Assembly: GCF_000292915.1 (NCBI RefSeq)
Contig: NC_018514.1
Coordinates: forward strand, 2,170,001-2,234,000
Source: Burkholderia cepacia GG4
GTDB lineage: Bacteria > Pseudomonadota > Gammaproteobacteria > Burkholderiales > Burkholderiaceae
Length of the DNA stretch: 64,000 nucleotides
Direction: 5' to 3'
Part shown: positions 1 through 8,640 of the stretch, one piece after another
How positions within the stretch are numbered: the first letter of the stretch is position 1
Layout: each line of letters begins with the position of its first letter
Notes under the pieces: generated by a model
What the model saw: the letters and a program-made list of their open reading frames with translations, nothing else
Database searches by the model: none
Told to the model about the DNA's origin: nothing
Position numbers and translations under genes: made by a program

Positions 1-1131
1 CACCAGCGTGAAGATCGGCAGCGCGATCCGCGCGACGCGCGTCACCTCGCGGTCGGTCGCATTCGGTGCGAAGCCTTCGCGGTAGATGTTGCGCGCGATC
101 GTCGTCGACGCGTTCAGCATGATCAGCGAGCCCGGCACCAGCGCGGTCAACAGACCCGTGCCGCCGACGATGCCGACGAACCACGCGGGGAACGTCTGCT
201 TCACGAGGCGCAGCAGTGCGAGGTCGGTCTGTGCACCTTCGAGCCCGTGCACCGTCATCACGGCCGCGAAGCCGACGAGGAACAGGAACGCGATCAGCAC
301 CTGGTACAGCGGCATCAGGATCACGTTGCGGCGCAGCGCGCGTTCGTCCTTCGCGACGTAGATCGCGGTGAAGCCGTGCGGGTACAGGTAGTAGCCGAGC
401 GACGTGAGCAGGATCGTCGAGTTGTACCAGCTCAGGTTGAAGCCGTGCTCGGGCATGCGCAGCAGCTCCGGATGCGCGGCGTCGATCTTCGCGAACATCT
501 CGCCGAGGCCGCCGTAGTAGTGCATCGGCAGGTACAGGCCGAGGAAGATCGCGATCGCGAGGATCAGCACGTCCTTGAAGATTGCGATGCTCGCCGAGCC
601 GTGGATGCCCGATACGACCATGTAGACCGCCATCAGCGTCGCGGCGATCCAGATCGCGGCCGATTGCGGAATCAGCCCGTACGACATCTCCGACACGATC
701 ACGCCGAGGCCGCGCAACTGGATCATCAGCAGCGACACCATCGCGAACACGGCGACGACCGACACCAGCACGCCGATCGCGCGGCTGTCGTACTTCGACG
801 CGAAGTAATCGGCGAACGACACGAGTCCGCGCTCCTTCGCATAGCGCCACACCGCGGGCAGCATCCAGTAGCCGATCACGAACGCGAGGCAGCCGTACGA
901 CAGGATGTAGAACGCGGGCACGCCCTTGCTGTAGGTCCAGCCGCTCGCGCCGAGGAACGAGAACGTCGAGAACGCCTCGCCGGCCATCAGCAGGAACGTG
1001 AGCAGCGAGCCGAAGCCGCGCCCGCCGACCGCCCACTGTTCGAGCGTGAGCTTGCGGCCGCGCCGCGCATTCACGCCGATCGCGAGCGCGAACACGGCGA
1101 ACGCCGCGATGATGATGATCGATGCGTTCAT
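1..1131 (-). CDS. Sodium:solute symporter family permease (C-terminus outside window)
   Basis: Start ATG at 1131; the frame stays open to base 1, so about 377 residues are visible and the C-terminal part is missing. The protein is a run of hydrophobic helices starting MNASIIIIAAFAVFALAIG, with the SSS-type stretch GGRGFGSLLTFLLMAGEAFSTFSF (residues about 36-60). SSS proteins import small solutes such as organic acids or proline with Na+. Its ATG overlaps the stop of the DUF3311 gene (ATGA), a pairing usual for this symporter subgroup, so the two are translationally coupled. The substrate cannot be read from the sequence. Confidence 0.9.
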   Translation of the reverse strand, partial: MNASIIIIAAFAVFALAIGVNARRGRKLTLEQWAVGGRGFGSLLTFLLMAGEAFSTFSFLGASGWTYSKGVPAFYILSYGCLAFVIGYWMLPAVWRYAKERGLVSFADYFASKYDSRAIGVLVSVVAVFAMVSLLMIQLRGLGVIVSEMSYGLIPQSAAIWIAATLMAVYMVVSGIHGSASIAIFKDVLILAIAIFLGLYLPMHYYGGLGEMFAKIDAAHPELLRMPEHGFNLSWYNSTILLTSLGYYLYPHGFTAIYVAKDERALRRNVILMPLYQVLIAFLFLVGFAAVMTVHGLEGAQTDLALLRLVKQTFPAWFVGIVGGTGLLTALVPGSLIMLNASTTIARNIYREGFAPNATDREVTRVARIALPIFTLV

Positions 1132-1340
1132 CGCGCGTCTCCCGTGCGGCCGTCGCGGGCCGCGTCGCGCTCGTCGAGATGGAACAGGATCGCGAGGATC
1201 GCGGCAGTCGCCGCCATCCAGATCAGGTTCCACACGAGCAGGAACGGCAGCCCGAACAGCAGCGGCCGCACCTCCGCGATCGAGCCGCCGGTGTACATCC
1301 CGACGAACGGCAGCGCCGCCAGCAACAATTTGAATTTCAT
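1128..1340 (-). CDS. DUF3311 small membrane protein
   Basis: Seventy residues with two predicted membrane helices (about residues 3-20 and 27-50) and a charged C-terminus. The start has a strong ribosome site (GGAGGAGACTCAA before ATG). DUF3311 proteins are commonly encoded immediately upstream of SSS symporters and are presumed accessory subunits; the four-base overlap with the symporter here fits that. It lies 39 bases downstream of the porin gene on the same strand, so porin, DUF3311 and symporter may form one outer-to-inner membrane uptake unit. Confidence 0.88.
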   Translation of the reverse strand: MKFKLLLAALPFVGMYTGGSIAEVRPLLFGLPFLLVWNLIWMAATAAILAILFHLDERDAARDGRTGDAR

Positions 1341-1379
1341 TTGAGTCTCCTCCGGAAGACACGCGAACGCGTCAGAACA

Positions 1380-2516
1380 TCAGAACTTCTGGCGGATGCC
1401 GACCACCACCGCCACTTGCGACGTCGTCGTCGACGGACCATCGGTACCGTCGATCCACGCATGGCCGACGCCCGACGACGCCTTCTGGTAGAAGCCGTTC
1501 ACGTACACGTCGGTGCGCTTGGACAGCAGGTACTGCATGCCGGCGGACACCTGCTGATAGTGACCGTCGTCGCCGCCGCGCGAGACCTTCGTATACGTGT
1601 AGCCGGCCGCGGCCATCAGCGCGGGCGTGATCAGGTAGCGCACGCTGCCTTCGTAGTTGCTGAAGCGCAGCGCGCCGCCCGTCGCCTGGCCGAAGTTCGA
1701 GCCCGTGTACAGCAGCCCGAGCGTCGCCTGCCCGATCGCGTAGCTCGCGCCCGCGCCCCAGATCTGCTGGCGCACCGCGCTCGACAGGCCGGCGCCGAAC
1801 ACCGACGCCGATCCCGGGTAGTAGTTGTCGGATGCGACCGCGCCGGTCGCGCTGGCCGCCGGATGGTTCACGCGCGTATAGGCGGCGCCCGCGTTCAGCG
1901 GCCCGTGCGCATACGTGACGCCCGCGCTCCAGCTGTTGTCGTTCGCGAAGCCCGTCGCGTTCGAGAACCCGTACATCAGGTTCGCCTGCAGGCCGGCGAT
2001 CGTCGGCGACACGTACTTGACCGCGTTGTTGGTGCGGAACGTGTTGTTGATGTCGTCGTTGTCGAACGGGTGCGTCGAGTACTGCGCGAGGAAGCTGCTC
2101 ATCTGCAGCGAGCCGAGGATGTCCTGGGTCGAGTTGTACTGGCGGCCGAGCGTCACCGCGCCCCAGTTCGCGCCGCTCAGGCCGACCCATGCGGAGCGGC
2201 CGAACATCCGGCCGCCCTGCCCGAGCGCGCCGTTCGCGACGTTGAAGCCGTTCTCGAGCCGGAAGTTCGCCTTCAGGCCGCCGCCGAGATCTTCAGAACC
2301 GATCAAGCCCCAGCGCGGGCCCGATTCGTTGCCGCCCGTGAATTGCCACAGCGAATGACCCTTCGCGTTGTTCGTGTAGGTCACGCCGGCGTCGACGATC
2401 CCGTACAGCGTCACCGTCGACTGCGCGTGCGCGGCGCCGGCGAACAACATCGCGATGGCCGCGCTCATGCACGCGGCGCCCGTCTTCGTACCCATCATTC
2501 GCACCATCTCCGTCAT
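1380..2516 (-). CDS. Gram-negative general porin (OmpC/Omp32-like)
   Basis: A 378-residue trimeric-porin family protein. A signal peptide ends near AGAAHA-QSTVTLYG, followed by the usual neutral/betaproteobacterial porin start (STVTLYGIVDAG), alternating beta-strand segments, and the C-terminal VGIRQKF ending in Phe, the outer-membrane assembly signal. The first ATG sits almost on its GGAGAGGAG ribosome site, so the real start may be the in-frame ATG at 2507 (residue 4). It forms a diffusion channel in the outer membrane. The same strand and short gap suggest co-expression with the downstream DUF3311-symporter pair. Confidence 0.93.
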   Translation of the reverse strand: MTEMVRMMGTKTGAACMSAAIAMLFAGAAHAQSTVTLYGIVDAGVTYTNNAKGHSLWQFTGGNESGPRWGLIGSEDLGGGLKANFRLENGFNVANGALGQGGRMFGRSAWVGLSGANWGAVTLGRQYNSTQDILGSLQMSSFLAQYSTHPFDNDDINNTFRTNNAVKYVSPTIAGLQANLMYGFSNATGFANDNSWSAGVTYAHGPLNAGAAYTRVNHPAASATGAVASDNYYPGSASVFGAGLSSAVRQQIWGAGASYAIGQATLGLLYTGSNFGQATGGALRFSNYEGSVRYLITPALMAAAGYTYTKVSRGGDDGHYQQVSAGMQYLLSKRTDVYVNGFYQKASSGVGHAWIDGTDGPSTTTSQVAVVVGIRQKF

Positions 2517-2593
2517 CTCCTCTCCAAACCGTCTTGTCGATGTTGTGTTTTGTTGATGCTGGCCATACGCGCCGGTCGGCTTGCATGGACAGT

Positions 2594-2657
2594 GGCTGGA
2601 TGGTATCCAGCCGCAATCGCATCAAGAAATGAAATGTTCAACTGGCCGGCAGTTGAA
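2594..2657. promoter_or_regulatory. Two inverted repeats upstream of the porin
   Basis: Two separate palindromes lie 78-141 bases upstream of the porin start. The first is GGCTGGAT-GGT-ATCCAGCC (2594-2612). The second is TTCAACT-GGCCGGC-AGTTGAA (2637-2657), in a locally AT-richer patch. They are candidate operators for porin control; the regulator is unknown, though the adjacent IclR gene is one candidate. Confidence 0.45.
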
Positions 2658-2799
2658 AATCGAATAGGGGACGAATGGAGGGGTAGGCGCGACCATGAAA
2701 GCAAATAGAAAGCAAGCAGGCCCGCTGGACGGGGCGTGTTTTGCTCAGACGTGAATGGCTCGCGTAAGCAAGCTGACGAAACGGCGACGCGCGAGGCGC

Positions 2800-3699
2800 C
2801 TATACGGTTTTCCCTGATAGCCCGTGCATCGGCCGCCGTAATGCGGCATCGAACGGGTTCGTGCGCGGGCCGATCGCGGCGGCCTGGCGCCTGAGCAGTT
2901 CGACGACCATCGGCATCCGGTCGTCGCCGAGGCGCGACGCCAGCGTACCGACGCTCAGCGCGCCGACCGGATAACCGGTACGGTCGAGGATCGGCACCGC
3001 GACGCCGGCCATCCCGTCGAGCACGCCGCTGTTGCGGCCCGCGTAGCCGAGCTGGCGCACGCGTTCGATCTCGGTGCGCAGGTAGACCTCGTCGAGCACA
3101 CCGTAGCCTCGAACGCGCGGCACGTTGAAGCGGATCACTTCCTCGCGCTCGGCTTCCGGCAGGAACGCGAGGATTGCGAGGCTGCCCTGTCCGACGCCGA
3201 GCGCGACGCGCCCGCCGATGTCGCCGGTGAACGACCGGATCGGGAATGGCCCTTCGCACAGATCGAGACACACCGCGTCGAAACCGCTCTTCACGAGCAG
3301 GAAGATCGTCTCGCCGAGACTCGCGCATAGCCGCAGCAGCGCGGGCCGGCACAGCGTGCGCATGCTGCTCGGGTTGCCGGCCAGCGCGGCGAGCGCGAAG
3401 AAATCGACGCTCAGCCGGTACAGCTTCGACTGTTCGTCCTGCTCGACCATCCCTTCGGCGATCAGCGACTGCAGGATCCGGTGCGCGGTGCCCTGCGTGA
3501 GGCCGACGGCCTTCGCGAGGTGCGTGACGCGCACGCCGTCCTGCTGCATGCCGGCCAGTGCGCGCAGGATCGCGAATGCACGCTGCAGCATGCCGGTGCC
3601 CGCCGCGCCGGCCGCATCGGCCACCTCGGCGGCGGTGTCCTCGTCCGGGTCCGACATGCGCGCGGCCGGCGACGTTCCGGGCGAATGGGATTCCTGCAT
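2800..3699 (-). CDS. IclR-family transcriptional regulator
   Basis: The start is placed at ATG 3699 because GAGGAG lies seven bases upstream; the frame runs open to 3858 but has no comparable site there. This gives 299 residues: an alanine-rich N-terminus, a winged HTH (about 36-95, with VTHLAKAVGLTQGTAHRIL) and an IclR ligand domain (about 110-280, with GGRVALGVGQGSLAILAFL). IclR proteins usually sense aromatic or amino-acid-derived metabolites. It is divergent from the ABC importer/dehydrogenase operon starting at 3994, and TGAACGGAA-type repeats lie between them, so it probably controls both. Confidence 0.9.
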   Translation of the reverse strand: MQESHSPGTSPAARMSDPDEDTAAEVADAAGAAGTGMLQRAFAILRALAGMQQDGVRVTHLAKAVGLTQGTAHRILQSLIAEGMVEQDEQSKLYRLSVDFFALAALAGNPSSMRTLCRPALLRLCASLGETIFLLVKSGFDAVCLDLCEGPFPIRSFTGDIGGRVALGVGQGSLAILAFLPEAEREEVIRFNVPRVRGYGVLDEVYLRTEIERVRQLGYAGRNSGVLDGMAGVAVPILDRTGYPVGALSVGTLASRLGDDRMPMVVELLRRQAAAIGPRTNPFDAALRRPMHGLSGKTV

Positions 3700-3720
3700 G
3701 CCGGCTCTCCTCGATGATTT

Positions 3721-3944
3721 CAATGAACGGAATATGCGAGCCGCCATTGTCGTCTCGCCGGAATGCCGCGGGCATCCGGGTGTGCACGGGATTGACGCGC
3801 GCTTTTCACCGCTTGGCCGTCCTCCATTGAACGGAACGATTTTCAGGCGCTTCTTCAAATCATTCCGTTCAATGGAATTTTTCAGAAATTTATCCCGGTG
3901 AGCAGAATTCTAAATTGACGCTCCGAAATATGGTTGGCTAGAGT
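3721..3944. promoter_or_regulatory. IclR-type operators and operon promoter
   Basis: Three copies of TGAACGGAA are present: 3724-3732, 3828-3836 and, inverted, 3863-3871. The last two form a 17-bp inverted repeat (3824-3840 with 3859-3875, one mismatch). The distal half is itself ATTCC-N7-GGAAT. Just downstream, TTGACG (3915-3920) and TAGAGT (3939-3944), 18 bases apart, look like a sigma-70 promoter for the plus-strand operon. The layout fits IclR control of both directions. Confidence 0.6.
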
Positions 3945-3993
3945 CCGCGTCAATGACGCACCGGCCATCCGGTGTGCGAACCCGGAGCTCCCC

Positions 3994-5076
3994 ATGTCGT
4001 TTCTCACGCTTACGGATCTGACGAAATCGTTCGGCGAGCTCACCGCCGTCGCCGACGTCAACCTGTCGGTCGAACAAGGCGAATTCGTGTCGCTGCTCGG
4101 GCCGTCGGGCTGCGGCAAGACCACGACGCTGCAGATGATCGCCGGCTTCGTCGACGTCACGCGCGGCCGCATCGCGCTCGACGGACAGGACATCACGCAC
4201 ATGAAGCCGAACCGGCGCGGGCTCGGCATCGTGTTCCAGAGCTATGCGCTGTTTCCGCACATGAGCGTCGCGGAGAACGTCGGCTTCGGTCTCGACATGC
4301 GCGGCGTCGACAAGGCCGAGCGCGCCGAGCGCATCCGCGCAGCGCTCGCGCTCGTGCGCCTCGATGCGCTCGCGCACCGCTTTCCGCGTGAATTGTCCGG
4401 CGGGCAGCGGCAGCGCGTCGCGATCGCACGTGCGGTCGTGATCGAACCGCCGGTGCTGCTGCTCGACGAGCCGATGTCGAACCTCGACGCGAAGCTGCGC
4501 GAAGAGATGCAGTTCGAACTGCGCGCGATCCAGCGCAAGATCGGCACGACGACGATCATGGTCACGCACGATCAATCGGAAGCGCTGTCGATCAGCGATC
4601 GCGTGGTCGTGATGGAAGCCGGCCGCATCACTCAGACTGACACGCCGTACCGCGCGTACGAACGCCCGGAGAACCACTTCGTGTCGCAGTTCATCGGCAA
4701 GGCGAACCTGCTGCCCGGCACGATCGTCGCGCAGGACGACGACGCGATCCGCATCGACCTCGGCCACGATCTCGCGGAGACGGGCCGCGCCGCGCACCTG
4801 CCGGCGCGCGAACGCGACATGCGCATCGGCGACGCCGTGTCGGTATGCATCCGTCCCGAGAAGCTGCGGCTGTGCGCGCCGGGCGCGGGCCGCTTCGCCG
4901 CGACCGTCACGAGCCGTTTCTTCCTCGGCAGCCAGTGGCTGTACCGCGTCGACAGCGCGCTCGGCGAAGTGCTCGTGTGCTGCCAGAACGAAGGCGCGGA
5001 GCCGCTCGCGGAAGGCGCGCCGGTCGGCGTCGACTGGCACAGCGACGCGGTGCGCGTGATGCGCCGGGAGGCCTGA
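3994..5076 (+). CDS. ABC importer ATPase, PotA-like
   Basis: A 360-residue ATPase of the polyamine/opine/iron importer class. It shows Walker A GPSGCGKTT, Q-loop FQSYALFPHM, signature LSGGQRQRVA, Walker B VLLLDEP and the switch region VTHDQ, followed by a C-terminal TOBE-type regulatory domain (about 240-355). ATG 3994 is preferred over the in-frame 3934 start because it has GGAG upstream, begins directly at the conserved MSFLTLTDLTKSF, and 3934 lies on the promoter. It is the first gene of the operon; the next ATG follows its stop directly. Confidence 0.93.
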   Translation: MSFLTLTDLTKSFGELTAVADVNLSVEQGEFVSLLGPSGCGKTTTLQMIAGFVDVTRGRIALDGQDITHMKPNRRGLGIVFQSYALFPHMSVAENVGFGLDMRGVDKAERAERIRAALALVRLDALAHRFPRELSGGQRQRVAIARAVVIEPPVLLLDEPMSNLDAKLREEMQFELRAIQRKIGTTTIMVTHDQSEALSISDRVVVMEAGRITQTDTPYRAYERPENHFVSQFIGKANLLPGTIVAQDDDAIRIDLGHDLAETGRAAHLPARERDMRIGDAVSVCIRPEKLRLCAPGAGRFAATVTSRFFLGSQWLYRVDSALGEVLVCCQNEGAEPLAEGAPVGVDWHSDAVRVMRREA

Positions 5077-6060
5077 ATGGGACAGCCTACCCGCCCGCTC
5101 TCGACCGACGGCGCGCCGGCCGGGCTCGCGCAATCGGCCGCGGCTTCCGCGGATGCCGTGCCGCCCCGTGCCTGCGGCGGCCCCACGCTGCGCGCGACGT
5201 GGCGCGCGCACGCGCCGCTGTGGCTGATGTGCACGCCCGCATCCGCGCTGTTCGCCGCACTCGTGCTCGTGCCGCTCGCGATGACCTTCGCGCTCACGTT
5301 CTACCGTTACGACCCGGCCACCGGCCCGATCGCTGCGTTCCAGTTCGGTAACTACGCGGAGGTGCTCGGCTCATCGTATTTCCATACGATCTTCGCACGC
5401 ACGTTCGGCATCGCCGCGCTGACCACCGCGATCTGCGTCGCAATCGGCACGCCCGAAGCGTACGTGCTGTCGAAGATGCGCGATCCGTGGCGCTCGCTGT
5501 TCCTGCTCGTCATCCTCGCTCCGCTGCTCGTGTCGGTCGTCGTGCGAGCGTTCGGCTGGAGCATGCTGCTGAACACGAGCGGACTCGTGAACCAGGCGTT
5601 CGGGCTCGTCGGCCTCGGGCCGTACAAGCTCGAATACACGACGTTCGCGATCGTGATCGCGCTGGTGCACGTGATGTTGCCGTTCATGGTGATTCCCGTA
5701 TGGACTGCGCTGCAGCGGCTCGATCCGCAGACCGAGTACGCGGCACTGTCGCTCGGCGCATCGCCGTTCACGACGCTGCGCCGCATCGTGGTGCCGCAAC
5801 TGATGCCGGGCGTGCTGTCGGGCAGCCTGATGGTGTTCGGGTTGTCGGCGAGCGCGTTCGCAATTCCCGGCCTGCTCGGCGGACGCCGGTTGAAGGTCGC
5901 GGCGACCGCCGTCTACGACGAATTCCTCGGTTCGCTGAACTGGCCGCTCGGCGCGACGATCGCGGTGCTGTTGCTGGTCGCGAACCTCGTCGTGATGCTC
6001 ACCTACTACCGCGTGCTCGAACGCCGCTATGCGCGCAGCCTCGGAGGCGCTTCCCGATGA
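5077..6060 (+). CDS. ABC importer permease 1, PotB-like
   Basis: A 327-residue inner-membrane permease. A roughly 40-residue polar N-terminus precedes about six membrane helices, and the cytoplasmic coupling loop EYAALSLGASPFTTLRRIVV (EAA motif) contacts the ATPase. The ATG directly follows the ATPase stop, with GGGAGG overlapping the end of that gene as ribosome site. Together with the second permease it forms the channel of a PotABCD-like importer. Confidence 0.92.
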   Translation: MGQPTRPLSTDGAPAGLAQSAAASADAVPPRACGGPTLRATWRAHAPLWLMCTPASALFAALVLVPLAMTFALTFYRYDPATGPIAAFQFGNYAEVLGSSYFHTIFARTFGIAALTTAICVAIGTPEAYVLSKMRDPWRSLFLLVILAPLLVSVVVRAFGWSMLLNTSGLVNQAFGLVGLGPYKLEYTTFAIVIALVHVMLPFMVIPVWTALQRLDPQTEYAALSLGASPFTTLRRIVVPQLMPGVLSGSLMVFGLSASAFAIPGLLGGRRLKVAATAVYDEFLGSLNWPLGATIAVLLLVANLVVMLTYYRVLERRYARSLGGASR

Positions 6061-6851
6061 GAAAAAACGGCCCCTTCGCCCTGGCGTTCCACACGCTCGT
6101 GATCCTGTTCGTGCTCGCGCCGCTCGTGATCGTCGTGCTCGTCGCGTTTACGCCCGGCGAAACGCTGACGCTGCCGACGCATGGCCTGTCGCTACGCTGG
6201 TTCCGCGCGATCCTCGACTATCCGGACTTCGTCACCGCATTCGCCAACAGCGTGAAGCTCGCGTTCGCGTCGGCGACGCTGTCGCTCACAATCGCGTTGC
6301 CCGCCGGACTCGCGATCGGCCGCGCGGCGTTTCCCGGCCGCGCGTTCCTGAACGGCCTGTTGCTGTCGCCGCTCGTGATCCCCGGCCTCGTGCTCGGCAT
6401 CGCGCTGCTGCGCTTCTTCGCACTGATCGGCGCAACCGGTTCGTTCGCGTGGCTGGTGGTCGCGCACATGATCGTCATCACGCCGTTCGTGATGCGGCTC
6501 GTGCTCGCGTCCGTCGCCGGCCTCGACCGCAGCGTCGAGCAGGCTGCGTGCTCGCTCGGCGCCGATCCGTGGACGACGTTCCGCCGCATCACGCTGCCGA
6601 TGATCGTGCCGGGCATCACCGGCGGCTGGCTGCTCGCGTTCATCAACAGCTTCGACGAGCTGACCATGTCGATCTTCGTCACGTCGCCGCAGACGGTCAC
6701 GCTGCCGGTGCGCATGTACATGTACGCGACCGAATCGATCGATCCGATGATGGCGTCGGTATCGGCGCTGGTCATCTTCATCACCGCCGGCGCGATGCTG
6801 CTGCTCGATCGCGTGTACGGCCTGAACCGCATCCTGATCGGCCAACACTGA
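6057..6851 (+). CDS. ABC importer permease 2, PotC-like
   Basis: A 264-residue permease with six helices and the EAA loop EQAACSLGADPWTTFRRITL. The start ATG 6057 overlaps the previous stop (ATGA), with TCGGAGG upstream. The frame is open much further upstream, but that part only shadows permease 1. It pairs with permease 1 and the ATPase; the binding protein is the last gene of the operon. Confidence 0.92.
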   Translation: MRKNGPFALAFHTLVILFVLAPLVIVVLVAFTPGETLTLPTHGLSLRWFRAILDYPDFVTAFANSVKLAFASATLSLTIALPAGLAIGRAAFPGRAFLNGLLLSPLVIPGLVLGIALLRFFALIGATGSFAWLVVAHMIVITPFVMRLVLASVAGLDRSVEQAACSLGADPWTTFRRITLPMIVPGITGGWLLAFINSFDELTMSIFVTSPQTVTLPVRMYMYATESIDPMMASVSALVIFITAGAMLLLDRVYGLNRILIGQH

Positions 6852-7198
6852 TGTCGACTGCCACTTCCCGTTCAACCGAAACCCCGGACGAAGGCGCGCA
6901 GTTCGTGCGCGTCGCCGAACGCGAGCGCGCCGCCATCGCGTTCACCCTCGACGGCCGCCACGCGCAGGCGCTCGCCGGCGACACCGTGCTCACCGCGATC
7001 CTTGTCGCGCAGCGCCGCGTGCGCGTGAGCGAATTCAGCGGCAAACCGCGCGCGGGCTTCTGCCTGATCGGCGCATGCCAGGACTGCTGGGTGCGCACCG
7101 AGGCCGGCGCACGCGTGCGCGCATGCTCGACGCCGATCGCCGAAGGCATGCGGATTCTCACCGGCGCGCAGCCCGCCGTGGCCGGAGACGCATCATGA
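6851..7198 (+). CDS. Small [2Fe-2S] subunit of an amino-acid/opine dehydrogenase
   Basis: A 115-residue ferredoxin-like protein with cysteines in the pattern C-x4-C-x2-C (CLIGACQDC) and a further Cys about eleven residues on (RACSTP), as in HcnA, OoxA-type opine oxidase and the D-hydroxyproline dehydrogenase small subunit. It starts at the TGATG overlap with the permease stop. It would carry electrons between the two flavoprotein subunits encoded next. Confidence 0.88.
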   Translation: MSTATSRSTETPDEGAQFVRVAERERAAIAFTLDGRHAQALAGDTVLTAILVAQRRVRVSEFSGKPRAGFCLIGACQDCWVRTEAGARVRACSTPIAEGMRILTGAQPAVAGDAS

Positions 7199-8640
7199 GC
7201 GACGCACTGCGACCGGTGATCGTCGGCGCGGGGCCGGCCGGCGTGCGTGCCGCCGAGGCGCTGGTCGACGCGGGGCTGCGCCCCGTCGTGATCGACGAGA
7301 ACGCGCGCTGGGGCGGACAGATCTACCGCCAGCCGCCGGCGGACGGTACGTTCGCGCGCGGCAAGCGCGTGCTGTACGGCTTCGAGGCCGCGAAGGCCGA
7401 TGCCGTGCACCAGACGATGGCCGCGCTGCTGCCGCACGTCGACTATCGGCCGAACACGCTCGCATGGGCGTGTGGCGCGGGCCGTGTCGACACGCTGCAG
7501 GACGGCCGCGAAACGACCGTGCCGTTCTCGCACCTGATCGTCGCGAGCGGTGCGACCGATCGCATGCTGCCGGTGCCGGGATGGACGCTCGCGGGCGTCT
7601 ATACGCTCGGCGGTGCGCAGGTCGCGCTGAAGTCGCAGGGCTGCGCGATCGGCAGCCGCATCGTGTTCGCGGGCACGGGGCCGTTGCTGTATCTCGTCGC
7701 GTATCAGTATGCGAAGGCCGGCGCGCAGGTCGCGGCCGTGCTCGACACGAGCCCGCTGCGCCAGCAGGCGGCCGCCGTCCCTGCGCTGCTGCGCATGCCG
7801 TCGACCTTCGCGAAGGGGCTGTACTACATCGGCTGGCTGCGCGCGCACGGCGTCGCGATCGAAACCGGCGTCACGCTCGAGCGCGTGCTCGGCGAGCGGC
7901 ACGTGACGGGCCTCGCATGGCACGCGGCCGGCGGCGATGCGCCGCCGCGGATGATCGACTGCGATGCGCTCGGCCTCGGCTTCGGGCTGCGTTCGGAAAC
8001 GCAGCTCGCGGATCTCGCCGGCTGCCGGTTCCGATTCGATCTGCTCAACAGCGCATGGCTGCCGGAACGCGACGCGGCCGGCCGCACGTCGGTGCGCGGC
8101 ATCTACGTCGCGGGCGATGGCGCCGGCATCGCGGGCGCCGACGCGGCCGAGGCGTCCGGACGACGCGCGGCGCTCGCGCTGCTCGACGATGCGGGCATCG
8201 TGACGCCATCGTCGCCGCCGTCGCTGGCCGGCAAGCCCGATGTGGCGACGCTCGATCGCACGCTTGCCCGGCTCGGCGCGTTCCGCGCGGGCCTCGAAGC
8301 GGCGTTCGCACCGCCGGCCGCGCTCGCCGCGCGCTGCCCCGACGACACGATCGTGTGCCGCTGCGAGGAGATCGACGCGGGCACGCTGCGGCGCTGCATC
8401 CGCGGCGGCGAAGCGACCGAACTGAATCGGTTGAAAGCGCTGACACGCGCCGGGATGGGCCGCTGCCAGGGCCGCATGTGCGGCGACGCGACCGCGCTCG
8501 TGCTGGCCGCCGAAACCGGCCGCCCGCTCCCGGAGGTCGGGCGGTTGCGTGCGCAACCGCCGGTGAAGCCGTTTCCGATCTCCGCCGCACTCGCGGGCGA
8601 CGAGGTCGCGGCGATTCCCGACGAGGCACGCGATGAATGA
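7195..8640 (+). CDS. FAD/NAD(P)-binding oxidoreductase with BFD-type Fe-S domain (opine oxidase A / HcnB-like)
   Basis: A 481-residue flavoprotein with Rossmann motif VIVGAGPAGVRAAEAL at the N-terminus, a pyridine-nucleotide-disulfide oxidoreductase fold, a second nucleotide site (VFAGTGPLLYLVA) and a C-terminal BFD-like Cys cluster (CRCEE ... GRCQGRMCG). This order matches the large subunit of OoxA/HcnB/LhpF-type dehydrogenases. Its ATG overlaps the preceding stop (ATGA). With its neighbours it probably oxidises an amino-acid-derived secondary amine and passes electrons to the membrane chain. Confidence 0.9.
   Translation: MSDALRPVIVGAGPAGVRAAEALVDAGLRPVVIDENARWGGQIYRQPPADGTFARGKRVLYGFEAAKADAVHQTMAALLPHVDYRPNTLAWACGAGRVDTLQDGRETTVPFSHLIVASGATDRMLPVPGWTLAGVYTLGGAQVALKSQGCAIGSRIVFAGTGPLLYLVAYQYAKAGAQVAAVLDTSPLRQQAAAVPALLRMPSTFAKGLYYIGWLRAHGVAIETGVTLERVLGERHVTGLAWHAAGGDAPPRMIDCDALGLGFGLRSETQLADLAGCRFRFDLLNSAWLPERDAAGRTSVRGIYVAGDGAGIAGADAAEASGRRAALALLDDAGIVTPSSPPSLAGKPDVATLDRTLARLGAFRAGLEAAFAPPAALAARCPDDTIVCRCEEIDAGTLRRCIRGGEATELNRLKALTRAGMGRCQGRMCGDATALVLAAETGRPLPEVGRLRAQPPVKPFPISAALAGDEVAAIPDEARDE

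Noticed and set aside
247-2708. Long plus-strand open frames across the symporter and porin genes
   Set aside because: Arg/His-rich or low-complexity translations opposite genes with clear domains; they come from high G+C.
3934-3993. Upstream start for the ABC ATPase
   Set aside because: Overlaps the likely promoter and adds 20 residues not found before MSFLTLTDL-type starts.
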